Made by a program: the position numbers and the translations under genes. Of a stretch of 31,313 bases of DNA, positions 23,499-31,193 are shown one piece after another. The first letter of the stretch is position 1. Each line of letters starts with the position of its first letter. The notes below the pieces were generated by a model. That model was not told the DNA's origin. It ran no database searches and saw only the letters and a program-made list of their open reading frames with translations. The stretch comes from CAZKVU01 sp964556475 (GTDB taxonomy: Bacteria > Patescibacteriota > Microgenomatia > UBA1406 > HO2-37-13b): contig CAZKVU010000011.1 in assembly GCA_964556475.1 (NCBI GenBank), forward strand, positions 1 to 31,313, read 5' to 3'.

Positions 23499-24014
23499 AT
23501 GAGGAAATCTTTTGTACCTAGAAATTTTCAAGTACCTGATAAATTCGAATTTGGAGATTATCTTCTTAATCCGATAACTACACTTGATGTCGATGAGGAC
23601 CTCTCGGTTCTTTTAAAAAATGCAGATGCGATTACTACTCAAAGAGGAGGTGGCTCATCGGGAACATGGGATGGATGGCCATATAATTATACTCGAGAGG
23701 AGAATTTTAAGGATTTAGCCTGGCTCGAACTATGCGGAAAAGAAAAACAACTGTTCTCATATATTATTCGTCGAAAGAAAAACGATGAATACATTGGGTG
23801 CTTATACATTTATCCAATTGAGCTACATTATGAAGAATTAGCTGTGGATTTTGACGTTGATTTTTCATTCTGGATTATTCAGACCGAATTTGATAGAGGG
23901 AAATATGAGTATATTTTTAGGGAATTATATACATGGCTACAGCTAAAATGGCCTTTCGATAAAAAGAGGATTTTTTTAAGAAATAGAATTATTCCTCAAG
24001 GTTTGAAGTCATAG
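23499..24014 (+). CDS. GNAT-like acetyltransferase
   Basis: The 171-residue protein begins MRKSFVPRNFQVPDKFEFG. It contains RRKKNDEYIGCLYIYPIE, a central FDVDFSFWIIQTEFDRGKYE segment and a KWPF-containing C-terminus. This order resembles a GNAT subgroup with F-x-VP starts, G-C-x-Y-I-Y-P strands and a WPF ending, so acetyltransferase is likely. The classical R/Q-x-x-G-x-G loop is not clear. In-frame starts at 23475 (TTG) and 23481 (ATG) would add up to eight residues; 23499 is chosen from the promoter spacing. It overlaps the convergent dehydrogenase-like gene by 6 bases. Confidence 0.7.
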   Translation: MRKSFVPRNFQVPDKFEFGDYLLNPITTLDVDEDLSVLLKNADAITTQRGGGSSGTWDGWPYNYTREENFKDLAWLELCGKEKQLFSYIIRRKKNDEYIGCLYIYPIELHYEELAVDFDVDFSFWIIQTEFDRGKYEYIFRELYTWLQLKWPFDKKRIFLRNRIIPQGLKS

Positions 24015-24962
24015 TTTTGAAATCAGATTTTGGGGATTGTTCCTTGACATAGCCTCAATATTCGTTGTCCACAGCTCGATAAGCCTATCAAGTGCCTCTT
24101 GAGTAAACCAAGCAAATGGCTTCATCATAATGACATTTTCTAAACCGGTTAGTGGTGAATCCTCAAATTTCTCAAGCTCGAATATGTAATTGCTTACAGC
24201 TCCATCTTTGAGAGCTTTTGCCATTGCGTCCTCATTAATACTTTCTCGATCGGCAAGATTAACAAAGGTCACTCCATTTTTAATTTTTAACAATTCATTT
24301 GTACCAATCAAATTAACATTTTCAGGCGAATGAGTAATGTGGAGCGTAATTACATCAGCTTCAGCAAGCAAATCATCTAAGTTCTCCTTAATCTCGACCT
24401 TAGGATACGTCTTATTTGATCGATTATATGCAATAACTCTCATACCAAGTCCAAGAGCTAGTTCTGCTACTCTACTTCCTATTGAACCGAGTCCAATAAT
24501 TCCAAGGGTCTTTCCATTCACTTCGTGCGACATCTTTAGCTGATACTTACCTGCTTGTGTTTCTCTGTCTGTAAGTATCACTCTTCGTAATGTCGCTAGA
24601 ATAAAAGTAATTGTTTGTTCTGCAACTGAGTCTCGTGACCAACCAGGACAATTACTTACAGATATTTTCTTCTCCTTGCAATGTTCTAGATCAATCCAAC
24701 CAAATGATGTTGTCCCAAGGCAGATTCCCTTTAATTGCGGCATCGCGTCTATGAGTTTATTAACATTAGCTTTAGCCTTCTCAAAACCTCCACACACATC
24801 GGGGTCAATTGCTAAAAATTCAGCACCCTGGGATAACTTCAATAGCTCATCAATCGGGTGTTCATCTCGAGTTTCTGTGAAGGTAAGTTCGCCTAGAGAT
24901 TGCAAACGAGAGATTTGATCATTATTAAATTCTGAGCGCGGACTTAAGATTGCAATTTTCAT
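24009..24962 (-). CDS. D-2-hydroxyacid dehydrogenase-like protein with altered active site
   Basis: The 317-residue protein has the two-domain fold of D-isomer-specific 2-hydroxyacid dehydrogenases, with the NAD-binding loop GLGSIG (157-162) and an acidic C-terminal substrate-domain part (FELEKFEDSPL). The usual catalytic residues look changed. The column of the active-site arginine (family VNTARG) reads VNLADRE, with Asp at 238 and Arg shifted to 239. The catalytic histidine column (family TPHIAW) reads MKPFAW, with Pro at 282. Cofactor binding is probable; dehydrogenase activity is doubtful. An extended -10 box lies upstream, giving a leader of about 6 bases. Confidence 0.85.
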   Translation of the reverse strand: MKIAILSPRSEFNNDQISRLQSLGELTFTETRDEHPIDELLKLSQGAEFLAIDPDVCGGFEKAKANVNKLIDAMPQLKGICLGTTSFGWIDLEHCKEKKISVSNCPGWSRDSVAEQTITFILATLRRVILTDRETQAGKYQLKMSHEVNGKTLGIIGLGSIGSRVAELALGLGMRVIAYNRSNKTYPKVEIKENLDDLLAEADVITLHITHSPENVNLIGTNELLKIKNGVTFVNLADRESINEDAMAKALKDGAVSNYIFELEKFEDSPLTGLENVIMMKPFAWFTQEALDRLIELWTTNIEAMSRNNPQNLISKL

Positions 24963-24975
24963 ATATTTCTTAACT

Positions 24976-24984
24976 CAAGTATAT
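24976..24984 (-). promoter_or_regulatory. Extended -10 box before the dehydrogenase-like gene
   Basis: TGATATACT on the minus strand ends 13 bases before the ATG at 24962, predicting a leader of about 6 bases. No clear -35 box is present. Confidence 0.45.
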
Positions 24985-25011
24985 CAAAAAAACCATCCAT
25001 CTGGTCTCTAC

Positions 25012-25773
25012 TCATTTAGTTAGGCATTCGATTATTTCTTTATGTATTAAATTATTGCTGACAATTGTATTCTTAACATTCTCGTTCCACTCAATCCCTT
25101 CGCTATTGCTCATCTTTCCTCCAGCCTCTTCAACAATTATCTTTCCCGCTGGGAACGAATACTTATCTATATACGCATAAATGCCGGCATCAGCTCTTCC
25201 ACAGGCAACATAGCTCATTTCTAAAGCCACGGAACCAATGCGTCGTAATCCGTTAACTTTGTTGTAAATTTTCCCATAATATTCATATCCCATTTCCATT
25301 TCATGATATGATCTTGTCCCTGCATCAAAAAATACAAACGCGCGTTTCAGATCCGTTACTTGTGAAACAATAATTTTCCGCCCATTTAGCATCGATCCTT
25401 TGCCTTTTTCTGCACTAAACAACTCATCGCCTGATGGGTCATATGATGCACCAGCTAAAACGTTACCACCCTTCATTACTGCTATGGCTGTGCCGAACTT
25501 TGGCATGCCATGTACGAAATTATCGGTTGAGCTTAATGGGTCAATGTACCAAGAATATTCTGAGTTTTGATCAAGATGATCTGTTTCCTCCGCAATAATG
25601 TTATGTGTTGGAAATTTTTCATGAATAATCTTTTTGAGGTATTCTTCGACAGCAAGATCGGCTGCTGTAACATAATCATTCTGACCTTTCTTAGAAACAT
25701 CGAGTGATTTATGAGAGTAATCAAGCAAAATTGAGCCTGATGTTTTAATAATTTCGTGTATAAAGTCCAACAT
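25012..25773 (-). CDS. Inositol monophosphatase family protein with altered metal site
   Basis: The 253-residue protein matches the inositol monophosphatase/FIG superfamily: DYVTAADLAVEEYLKKII, AEET (61-64), and the signature region IDPLSSTDNFVHG (77-89). Canonical members read DP-I/L-D-G-T-x-N-F, so the second metal-binding Asp is Ser81 here. The later W-D-x-A-A-G motif reads YSFPAG (205-210), with Ser206 in place of the third Asp. Two of three metal-binding aspartates are therefore gone and activity is doubtful. The ATG at 25773, 2 bases after the upstream stop, is chosen; longer frames enter the neighbouring gene. Confidence 0.88.
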   Translation of the reverse strand: MLDFIHEIIKTSGSILLDYSHKSLDVSKKGQNDYVTAADLAVEEYLKKIIHEKFPTHNIIAEETDHLDQNSEYSWYIDPLSSTDNFVHGMPKFGTAIAVMKGGNVLAGASYDPSGDELFSAEKGKGSMLNGRKIIVSQVTDLKRAFVFFDAGTRSYHEMEMGYEYYGKIYNKVNGLRRIGSVALEMSYVACGRADAGIYAYIDKYSFPAGKIIVEEAGGKMSNSEGIEWNENVKNTIVSNNLIHKEIIECLTK

Positions 25774-25775
25774 TG

Positions 25776-26414
25776 CTATATATACCCAAACACCTTTAAT
25801 CCTCCTAAAATTACTGATCCGCTGACGATTGCACCAATAACCAGCTGCAACGGCGTATGTTTCTTTAATGTATATCGTGACCAGAAAATAAGCGGAATAG
25901 CCAAATAAAGCCATGGCATGGTCCATCCATAAAAGTAATTAACCAAGATAACGCTCAAAACATTAACACCCATATGCAGACTTATTTTCCAGAAAAACGT
26001 GATGATGTACACAACTGAGATATACGCAAGTATGATAGCAAATATGTGAAAAAGCGTCTCATTGCCAATTCTCTGAATAATAAATAGTGAACTAAAATAC
26101 GACAGGAGCAAAACAGTCAATATCCCAAATCGCTGCTCTCTTTTTGTAATATCGAGGTCAGCGATTTTCCCTGTCTTCATTGCCCAAAATAAATACACAC
26201 CGGGTACTGCAATATGGAAAACAAATGAAACCCCGAGTAGCTGAAAAAGTTGTTCCTGTGTTAAGTGTACGTGGGTCAAGAGTATATAAACTAGTACGAT
26301 AATCCATGGTAGTCCAAGTGTGAGCGACACTATTTTTGCGAGTTTTTTTTGCATAAGGATGAGTATAACAAAAATAACACTTGGTATAATATGAAACAGC
26401 CAGAATAGAAACAT
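25776..26414 (-). CDS. PAP2-like integral membrane protein
   Basis: The 212-residue protein has about six membrane helices. Its C-terminal half shows a degenerate PAP2 phosphatase pattern: TKREQRFG (90-97), KISLH (143-147), and SRYTLKKHTPLQ (179-190). The last matches the S-R-x5-H motif, but its usual Asp is Gln190. PAP2 enzymes dephosphorylate lipid phosphates, so a role in isoprenoid or phospholipid phosphate turnover is possible but not shown. The ATG at 26414 is the base next to the tRNA-Thr 5' end. A longer frame back to 26507 is the antisense of the tRNA and is not real coding sequence. Confidence 0.7.
   Translation of the reverse strand: MFLFWLFHIIPSVIFVILILMQKKLAKIVSLTLGLPWIIVLVYILLTHVHLTQEQLFQLLGVSFVFHIAVPGVYLFWAMKTGKIADLDITKREQRFGILTVLLLSYFSSLFIIQRIGNETLFHIFAIILAYISVVYIITFFWKISLHMGVNVLSVILVNYFYGWTMPWLYLAIPLIFWSRYTLKKHTPLQLVIGAIVSGSVILGGLKVFGYI
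26382..26390 (+). promoter_or_regulatory. Extended -10 promoter of tRNA-Thr
   Basis: TGGTATAAT (26382-26390) is an extended -10 box with a consensus hexamer. The predicted start near 26397 leaves about 18 bases before the tRNA. It lies inside the 5' part of the opposing PAP2-like gene. Confidence 0.6.
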
Positions 26415-26487
26415 GCCAACGTAGCTCAGCTGGTAGAGCACTCCCTTCGTAAGGGATAGGTCGTGAGTTCGAATCTCACCGTTGGCT
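26415..26487 (+). tRNA. tRNA-Thr (CGT)
   Basis: A 73-base cloverleaf. The acceptor GCCAACG pairs with CGTTGGC, the D stem is GCTC/GAGC, and the anticodon loop TTCGTAA has anticodon CGT. The T arm GTGAG/CTCAC encloses TTCGAAT. The outer anticodon-stem pair is a C-T mismatch; E. coli tRNA-Thr(CGT) also has a mismatch there. The discriminator is T and no CCA is encoded. Confidence 0.95.
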
Positions 26488-26489
26488 CC

Positions 26490-26498
26490 TGATATAAT
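26490..26498 (+). promoter_or_regulatory. Extended -10 promoter of the Ig-like surface gene
   Basis: TGATATAAT (26490-26498) ends 11 bases before the ATG at 26510, predicting a leader of about 5 bases. Read on the other strand, the same bases contain TATTAT (26494-26499), a possible -10 box toward the PAP2-like gene. Confidence 0.5.
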
Positions 26499-26509
26499 AG
26501 TAATCAATT

Positions 26510-27214
26510 ATGCAACGAACAGCACACCGGCCCCTACGACGGCAAAAAACCAATTCCCAGATTGTCACGTATGTTGTTCTTCTTATCATAACTGTTGCCT
26601 TCATTATGACTGTTGGTTTGCAGCTTGTTTTAGCGGCTTCTCGTTTTATAGCAGGGTTCGGCCAAAAAAGTGATGAGCTCAATCATGCATCTACAGAAGT
26701 TGTTGTCCCACCTGTATTATACGACCTTCCTGATGCGACAAATTCTGCGAAACTCGCTATCAACGGTACATCTTCTGGAGATGGGACAGTTACCATCTTT
26801 GTGAATGATGAGTCTGTTGAAGATATTACCGTTGATTCAAGTAATCCTGATTTTAAGACAATTGTAAACCTTGATCAGAATGAAAATACGATCTATGCAC
26901 AATTTAAGGACAAAAAAAACCGTATTAAAGATTCTGATACCTATACTGTTGAATATGTAAAGGAAAAACCAACGCTTGTCATAAATTCTCCTGCAGATGG
27001 TTCACATACGTTAGACTCGGAGATTACTGTGTCCGGATCAACAGGTCAGAATGATCGTCTCAAAATTAATGGTGACCCCGTTGTATTAAATGCTGATGGC
27101 TCATTTAGCTATCGACTTACACTATCTCAAGGAGAAAACACAATAGCTGTTGCCTCAACTGATGATGCCGGAAATATTCAAGAGGCTTCAATCAAAGTAA
27201 CATACGAGCCGTAA
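26510..27214 (+). CDS. Membrane-anchored surface protein with two Ig-like domains
   Basis: The 234-residue protein has a basic N-terminus (residues 1-17, with HRPLRRQK), one membrane helix (about 18-43), and a long extracellular part. This contains two beta-sandwich domains (about 65-150 and 153-234) of bacterial Ig-like type, with the repeated themes INGTSSGDGTVTIFVN / VSGSTGQNDRLKINGD and LDQNENTIYAQ / LSQGENTIAVAS. Such domains usually serve adhesion or as spacers. There is no enzyme domain. It follows tRNA-Thr with its own -10 box and ends 8 bases from the convergent glycosyltransferase. Confidence 0.85.
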   Translation: MQRTAHRPLRRQKTNSQIVTYVVLLIITVAFIMTVGLQLVLAASRFIAGFGQKSDELNHASTEVVVPPVLYDLPDATNSAKLAINGTSSGDGTVTIFVNDESVEDITVDSSNPDFKTIVNLDQNENTIYAQFKDKKNRIKDSDTYTVEYVKEKPTLVINSPADGSHTLDSEITVSGSTGQNDRLKINGDPVVLNADGSFSYRLTLSQGENTIAVASTDDAGNIQEASIKVTYEP

Positions 27215-27222
27215 TACACGGC

Positions 27223-27981
27223 CTATTTGTCTGAATGGGCCATATACAGTTTGGCTCTAACAAGGAAAGAATGAAACGACATCATAAAAGAATAGACAAA
27301 TCCACGAATACCATCCTTAAATCCCCCTTTTATGAAATATGTATATAAAAATTTGCCCTTCGGATAAGCTATGATCTCAAACCAATTTGTCTTTTTGCCA
27401 CTCTTAAGCAATTCCTCTGCTCTTATCGTACTATAGTAGTTTATATGTTTCAGGAATTCTTTAACGGACTGGTGCGGGTAATGATGAATATATCCCTTCA
27501 TTGTTGAACCATAACTGCGTGAACTTGGCTCAAATTCCTCGTGAATCGTATGTTTCCACTGACCGCTATCCTTACGAACTAGTCTCACGATGCCTTTCTT
27601 ATATGCATCTGATACTTCTCCATGAGTTACTGGTTTTCCCCAAAAAAAATCTTTTCTTTTCAAATGGTAATAATTAAAACGAGTTTTATTTAAAGCAGCG
27701 CCTTTAATTTCTTCATTCAGCTCTGAAGTTAACACCTCATCTGCATCAAGAAAAAGTATCCAATCACCTTTTGCCTGCTCCATAGCAAGATTTCTCTGCT
27801 GTGAAAAATTCCCATTTAAATTATGAGAAATTACATGTGCGCCATTCGATCGAGCAATATCGGCAGTTTTATCTGTTGAATCATCATCAATAACTAATAT
27901 CTCATCAGCGCATGTTACTGATTTCAATGCATCACTAATTGATTTTTCCTCATTCCGGGCAAGAATTACTAATGAAAGCAT
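27223..27981 (-). CDS. Family 2 glycosyltransferase
   Basis: The 252-residue protein has the GT-A fold signatures: SLVILARNEEKSISDALKSV at the N-terminus, ILVIDDDSTDKT, the NLAMEQAKGDWILFLDADE region with the D-x-D-type metal site, and a KGIVRLVRKD motif. It resembles the WaaE/KdtX-type transferases that add sugars to lipid-linked glycans. The donor and acceptor are unknown. The C-terminal region (FKDGIRGFVYSFMMSFHSF) is amphipathic and may contact the membrane. It is divergent from the methyltransferase gene with 32 bases between start codons. Confidence 0.92.
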   Translation of the reverse strand: MLSLVILARNEEKSISDALKSVTCADEILVIDDDSTDKTADIARSNGAHVISHNLNGNFSQQRNLAMEQAKGDWILFLDADEVLTSELNEEIKGAALNKTRFNYYHLKRKDFFWGKPVTHGEVSDAYKKGIVRLVRKDSGQWKHTIHEEFEPSSRSYGSTMKGYIHHYPHQSVKEFLKHINYYSTIRAEELLKSGKKTNWFEIIAYPKGKFLYTYFIKGGFKDGIRGFVYSFMMSFHSFLVRAKLYMAHSDK

Positions 27982-27987
27982 ACATCT

Positions 27988-28007
27988 ATTGTACTAAATG
28001 ATACAAT
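27988..28007. promoter_or_regulatory. Back-to-back -10 boxes of two divergent leaderless genes
   Basis: The 32-base gap between two divergent start codons holds TACAAT on the minus strand (27988-27993, 6 bases before the glycosyltransferase ATG) and TACAAT on the plus strand (28002-28007, with TGA before it, 6 bases before the methyltransferase ATG). Both spacings place the transcription start on the ATG. The two polymerase sites must overlap. Confidence 0.55.
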
Positions 28008-28013
28008 ATCAAT

Positions 28014-28616
28014 ATGAACGTTGAACAGGCTGAGGGCATATTCAATCTTCTCTATAAAGATATCGATGGGTTTACCATATCAATGAATAACCGTCGACGC
28101 CTTAACCTTGAATCAAAGGAATTAACGTATGGCGAAATAACATTGCCTGCTTTAGTTAAAATTCTTGACCAGGTTCACCCGACGGATAATGATGTTTTTT
28201 ATGATTTAGGGTGCGGAACTGGAAAAGTTGTTATAGCAGCAGCTTTGCTCCGCAAATGGAAGAAGGTCTGCGGTGTTGAAATCCTTGATGACGTGTACGC
28301 CAAAGCCGAGACCGTGAAGGCACATTTTGAACAATACATGAAAGAGAATAATTTGGATTTTCCCGCGATTTCTCTTGTTCGAGGTGACCTCAAGGAGTAT
28401 GACTTTAGCGACGCAGATATTATTTATATTGCCTCAACATGTTTTGACTACGAATTTATGGAAGAATTTGGAAAAAAATGCGAAATTCTCAAGCCAGGTG
28501 CGAGAATTATTACCTTAACAAAAGAAATTAAAAATCCCCATATAATCAAAAAGGCTACTCTTACTGTTACCATGACGTGGGGTGATTCAACAGTGCACGT
28601 CTATGAGCGATCCTAG
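28014..28616 (+). CDS. SAM-dependent methyltransferase, DOT1-like
   Basis: The 200-residue protein has a class I SAM-binding motif DLGCGTGKVVIAAALL (64-79), then GVEILDDVYAKAE, and the SLVRGDLKEYDFSDADIIYIASTCFDYEFMEEF stretch. This resembles the DOT1/histone-lysine methyltransferase-like family (order D-L-G-x-G-x-G-K, then E-I-x-x). Bacterial members have unknown targets, possibly a protein or small molecule. A -10 box ends 6 bases before the ATG. The 3' end overlaps the M20 peptidase gene by 14 bases, so the two are likely co-expressed. Confidence 0.82.
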   Translation: MNVEQAEGIFNLLYKDIDGFTISMNNRRRLNLESKELTYGEITLPALVKILDQVHPTDNDVFYDLGCGTGKVVIAAALLRKWKKVCGVEILDDVYAKAETVKAHFEQYMKENNLDFPAISLVRGDLKEYDFSDADIIYIASTCFDYEFMEEFGKKCEILKPGARIITLTKEIKNPHIIKKATLTVTMTWGDSTVHVYERS

Positions 28617-29937
28617 CGTACTTCAAAAACTTCAGAACTTTATTGCTATTGAATCTGTATCTGCTGATCCAGGCCGAAGAAATCACATAGCAAAAGCTGT
28701 AGACTTTATAAAAAGCGAATTGGAGAGTCTTGGATTTTCAGTTCGTGTTTTAGAAAATAAAACATTTCCTCCGCTCGTATTTGCAGTTAAAAACATTAAT
28801 CAATCAGCTAAAACGATTGGTGTATATGCACATTATGATGTGCAGCCAGAGGATCCTGTCGATGAATGGAAAACACCTCCTTTTCAACTAACACATAATG
28901 ATGGCACATTGATAGGGCGAGGCGTGGCTGATGATAAGGGCCATTTAATACAAACACTCGCTGCTCTTAAAAAACTCACAAGCACTCAAACACTGAAAAA
29001 TAATATTGTCTGTATTTTTGAAGGAGAAGAAGAAACCGGCAGTCCACATTTTGAAGAATATCTAAATGAGATACGAAACGAAATGAATGATCTTAATGCG
29101 CTCTACATCTTTGATATGGGAATGTATAGGAAAAATGAACCGCAAATATATTATGGTCTACGCGGTCTTATATACTGCGAACTTGAAATTGTCACCTCAA
29201 ATAGGGACCTTCACTCTGGAAGTTACGGGAATAAGGTACTCAACCCAGCTCTTGTAGCTGCTCAGCTTTTTGCAAAGATGAAAGATTCTCTGACTAATAA
29301 AGTGACCATACCTGGATTTTACGATGATGTTGCCGATATGTCTGGTGAGAACAACACAAAACTGCTTGAGATTGCCCGATCAGACGAGGAGGAAATGAAA
29401 GAGGCGGGCACAACAACGCTTATTTCTGTTGATAGCATGCACTCATTTTTAAGTACAAAAATTCTTCCATCGCTCGACATCAATGGAATAGTGAGTGGTT
29501 ATATCGGAGAAGGAGCCAAAACAATCATCCCTTCAAAAGCAACTATTAAGTTTTCGTGTCGGCTCGTTGAACATCAAGATCCAGATAAAGTTTTAGACGA
29601 GGTAAGTAACTTTATAAAAAATAATTTACCCCATGGAGCTACACATACATTAAAAGTTTTTAGTAAAGATGCACCATTTTTTACATCTCTCGATAATGAA
29701 TATGTAAAATCTACCACACAGATTCTTGAGAAAACCTTTGATAGCAAGATAATATATAACCGCTCGGGCGGTTCAATTGCAGCTGCGGAAATATTTCAGC
29801 GACTCCTTGGAAAACCGATTATTTTAACAGGCTTCATACTTCCTGACTGTAAACTACATTCGCCAAACGAAAATTATGATGAGGAAATGTTTTGGAAAGG
29901 CATAACTGTTATTGAACAAATACTCAATCAGGATTAG
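28603..29937 (+). CDS. M20 family metallopeptidase
   Basis: The 444-residue protein is a di-zinc M20 peptidase or dipeptidase. The metal site reads YAHYDVQPEDPVDEWKTPPF (His and Asp), RGVADDKGHLIQ, FEGEEETGS (the catalytic and metal-binding Glu pair), FDMGMY, and LHSGSYG in the dimerisation lid. Members cleave dipeptides or N-acylated amino acids in the cytosol, which fits an organism that scavenges peptides. The ATG at 28603 is chosen over a GTG at 28582, because the protein then starts MSDPSVLQKLQNFI like its relatives. It overlaps the methyltransferase by 14 bases and a convergent gene by 4. Confidence 0.94.
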   Translation: MSDPSVLQKLQNFIAIESVSADPGRRNHIAKAVDFIKSELESLGFSVRVLENKTFPPLVFAVKNINQSAKTIGVYAHYDVQPEDPVDEWKTPPFQLTHNDGTLIGRGVADDKGHLIQTLAALKKLTSTQTLKNNIVCIFEGEEETGSPHFEEYLNEIRNEMNDLNALYIFDMGMYRKNEPQIYYGLRGLIYCELEIVTSNRDLHSGSYGNKVLNPALVAAQLFAKMKDSLTNKVTIPGFYDDVADMSGENNTKLLEIARSDEEEMKEAGTTTLISVDSMHSFLSTKILPSLDINGIVSGYIGEGAKTIIPSKATIKFSCRLVEHQDPDKVLDEVSNFIKNNLPHGATHTLKVFSKDAPFFTSLDNEYVKSTTQILEKTFDSKIIYNRSGGSIAAAEIFQRLLGKPIILTGFILPDCKLHSPNENYDEEMFWKGITVIEQILNQD

Positions 29938-31193
29938 TAAGTCGGTGCTACCCCACCTTGAGTTTCATATACATCAGGAACACCGTTCTGGTTATCGTCA
30001 GGATACATAGCGGAAAGAACTTTTTTCATGGCTGTATCGGTGGAAATCGAATCAGATGGAGGATAAAGACTAACCTGTTTATTAAAGTCCTTATAACTCA
30101 ATTCTCCCTTGAATTTTGACGAGCCATACTTATCCTCAATGACAAATGAAAGTGTAAATTTGTAAGGATAATAATCACTCCTCCCTATCCACATTTCTCC
30201 ACCAATGTCCTTAATATTCTTAAATTCATTGTTCAAGCCTGTATTCATGTCCTTCAATTCCTTGTCTGAGAGCTTCGAGCCCTTAATAATTGCACTTGAT
30301 TCTGTAATAAATGCCTTCAGCTCTGTTACGTTTATTTCATATGCATAATGATGAGTATCAGAACCGTTTATTTTTTCAGATGGTAAGGTTTTTGTTATTG
30401 TAAAAAACTTCCTTTTTTCTGCGAGTTTCGTTAGCTCTATTGTTTGATCTTTTGATAATGCTTTCTGAGAATTAAGTTCATGTGCATATGATTTCGTATC
30501 ATAGAAAATCCAATCACTTTTAATTGAATCTAAGTTAACAAAAGGAATATTTTCTGTTTTTGTGAATTTAAAATACATTCTTTCAGGATCAACATTAAGC
30601 TGTTCAACAGAGATACTTGAATCTCCATCTCCCAGTAAGTTTGCAGAAAGTGTTACAGCAACATTACCCTGAGGCCTATTCAAAACCGATATATCCGTAT
30701 ACCCAGCAAAAGTAGCCTTTATGTGATTGTCTTTTGCAAGAGGTATTGCTGGAATCTGTTGAGATAAGGTATCTTGTGATATTACCGGAGTTGGCTGTGC
30801 ATTCATGTGCATGTTAACATCAACATTTCCTTCATATTTAAATTGGTGAATAGTCTGAAAATTATTCCACATTCGTGCAAATACCATTTCTGGAGTTGGG
30901 AAAAAATAGAAATATGCAAAAACACCCCCAGAAGTAACGGCTGCAAATGCAATAACAATGAGCGTAACGATTCCTAGCTTCTTGATAAAATTTCCTTTTT
31001 GATCTTGAGATTGTATATTGAGTGGAGGTTGATCGCCAAGTGGGGAATTTTGAGCTTGTTGCAATCCTTCAAGTGCTGTATCAATATCTGGTTGTAACCA
31101 CCCATGAGATAACAGGGTCGTTTTTATTGAATCAGGTGATACGCCCTGCTGCATTTGTGCCTTTATGTAATCGAGAAGTTCTTGAGTAACCAT
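29934..31193 (-). CDS. Membrane protein with N-terminal helical motif and lipoprotein-like domain
   Basis: The 419-residue protein begins with a short helical domain (residues 3-43: LLDYIKAQMQQGVSPDSIK, then GWLQPDIDTAL) that I recall from many CPR membrane proteins. One membrane helix follows (about 72-96), then a large extracellular beta-rich domain (about 105-385) resembling LppX/LolA-like lipid-carrier folds. The C-terminus DDNQNGVPDVYE (392-403) looks like a thrombospondin type 3 or dockerin-like calcium site. The function is unknown. Its ATG uses the last A of the upstream tRNA-Val CCA end, so the mRNA is probably processed from a tRNA precursor. Confidence 0.75.
   Translation of the reverse strand: MVTQELLDYIKAQMQQGVSPDSIKTTLLSHGWLQPDIDTALEGLQQAQNSPLGDQPPLNIQSQDQKGNFIKKLGIVTLIVIAFAAVTSGGVFAYFYFFPTPEMVFARMWNNFQTIHQFKYEGNVDVNMHMNAQPTPVISQDTLSQQIPAIPLAKDNHIKATFAGYTDISVLNRPQGNVAVTLSANLLGDGDSSISVEQLNVDPERMYFKFTKTENIPFVNLDSIKSDWIFYDTKSYAHELNSQKALSKDQTIELTKLAEKRKFFTITKTLPSEKINGSDTHHYAYEINVTELKAFITESSAIIKGSKLSDKELKDMNTGLNNEFKNIKDIGGEMWIGRSDYYPYKFTLSFVIEDKYGSSKFKGELSYKDFNKQVSLYPPSDSISTDTAMKKVLSAMYPDDNQNGVPDVYETQGGVAPTY

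Noticed and set aside
23940..24014. Frameshift at the end of the acetyltransferase near the T-run
   Set aside because: The WPF-x-KK-x-x-F-x-x-NR-x-IP ending fits the family in the current frame, so no frameshift is needed.
25774..25926. Longer N-terminus of the inositol monophosphatase-like protein
   Set aside because: The extension lies inside the upstream PAP2-like gene in another frame, and the family start matches the ATG at 25773.
26415..26507. N-terminal extension of the PAP2-like protein containing GEIRTHDL
   Set aside because: This peptide is the antisense translation of tRNA-Thr, a well-known false coding signal. The gene starts at 26414.
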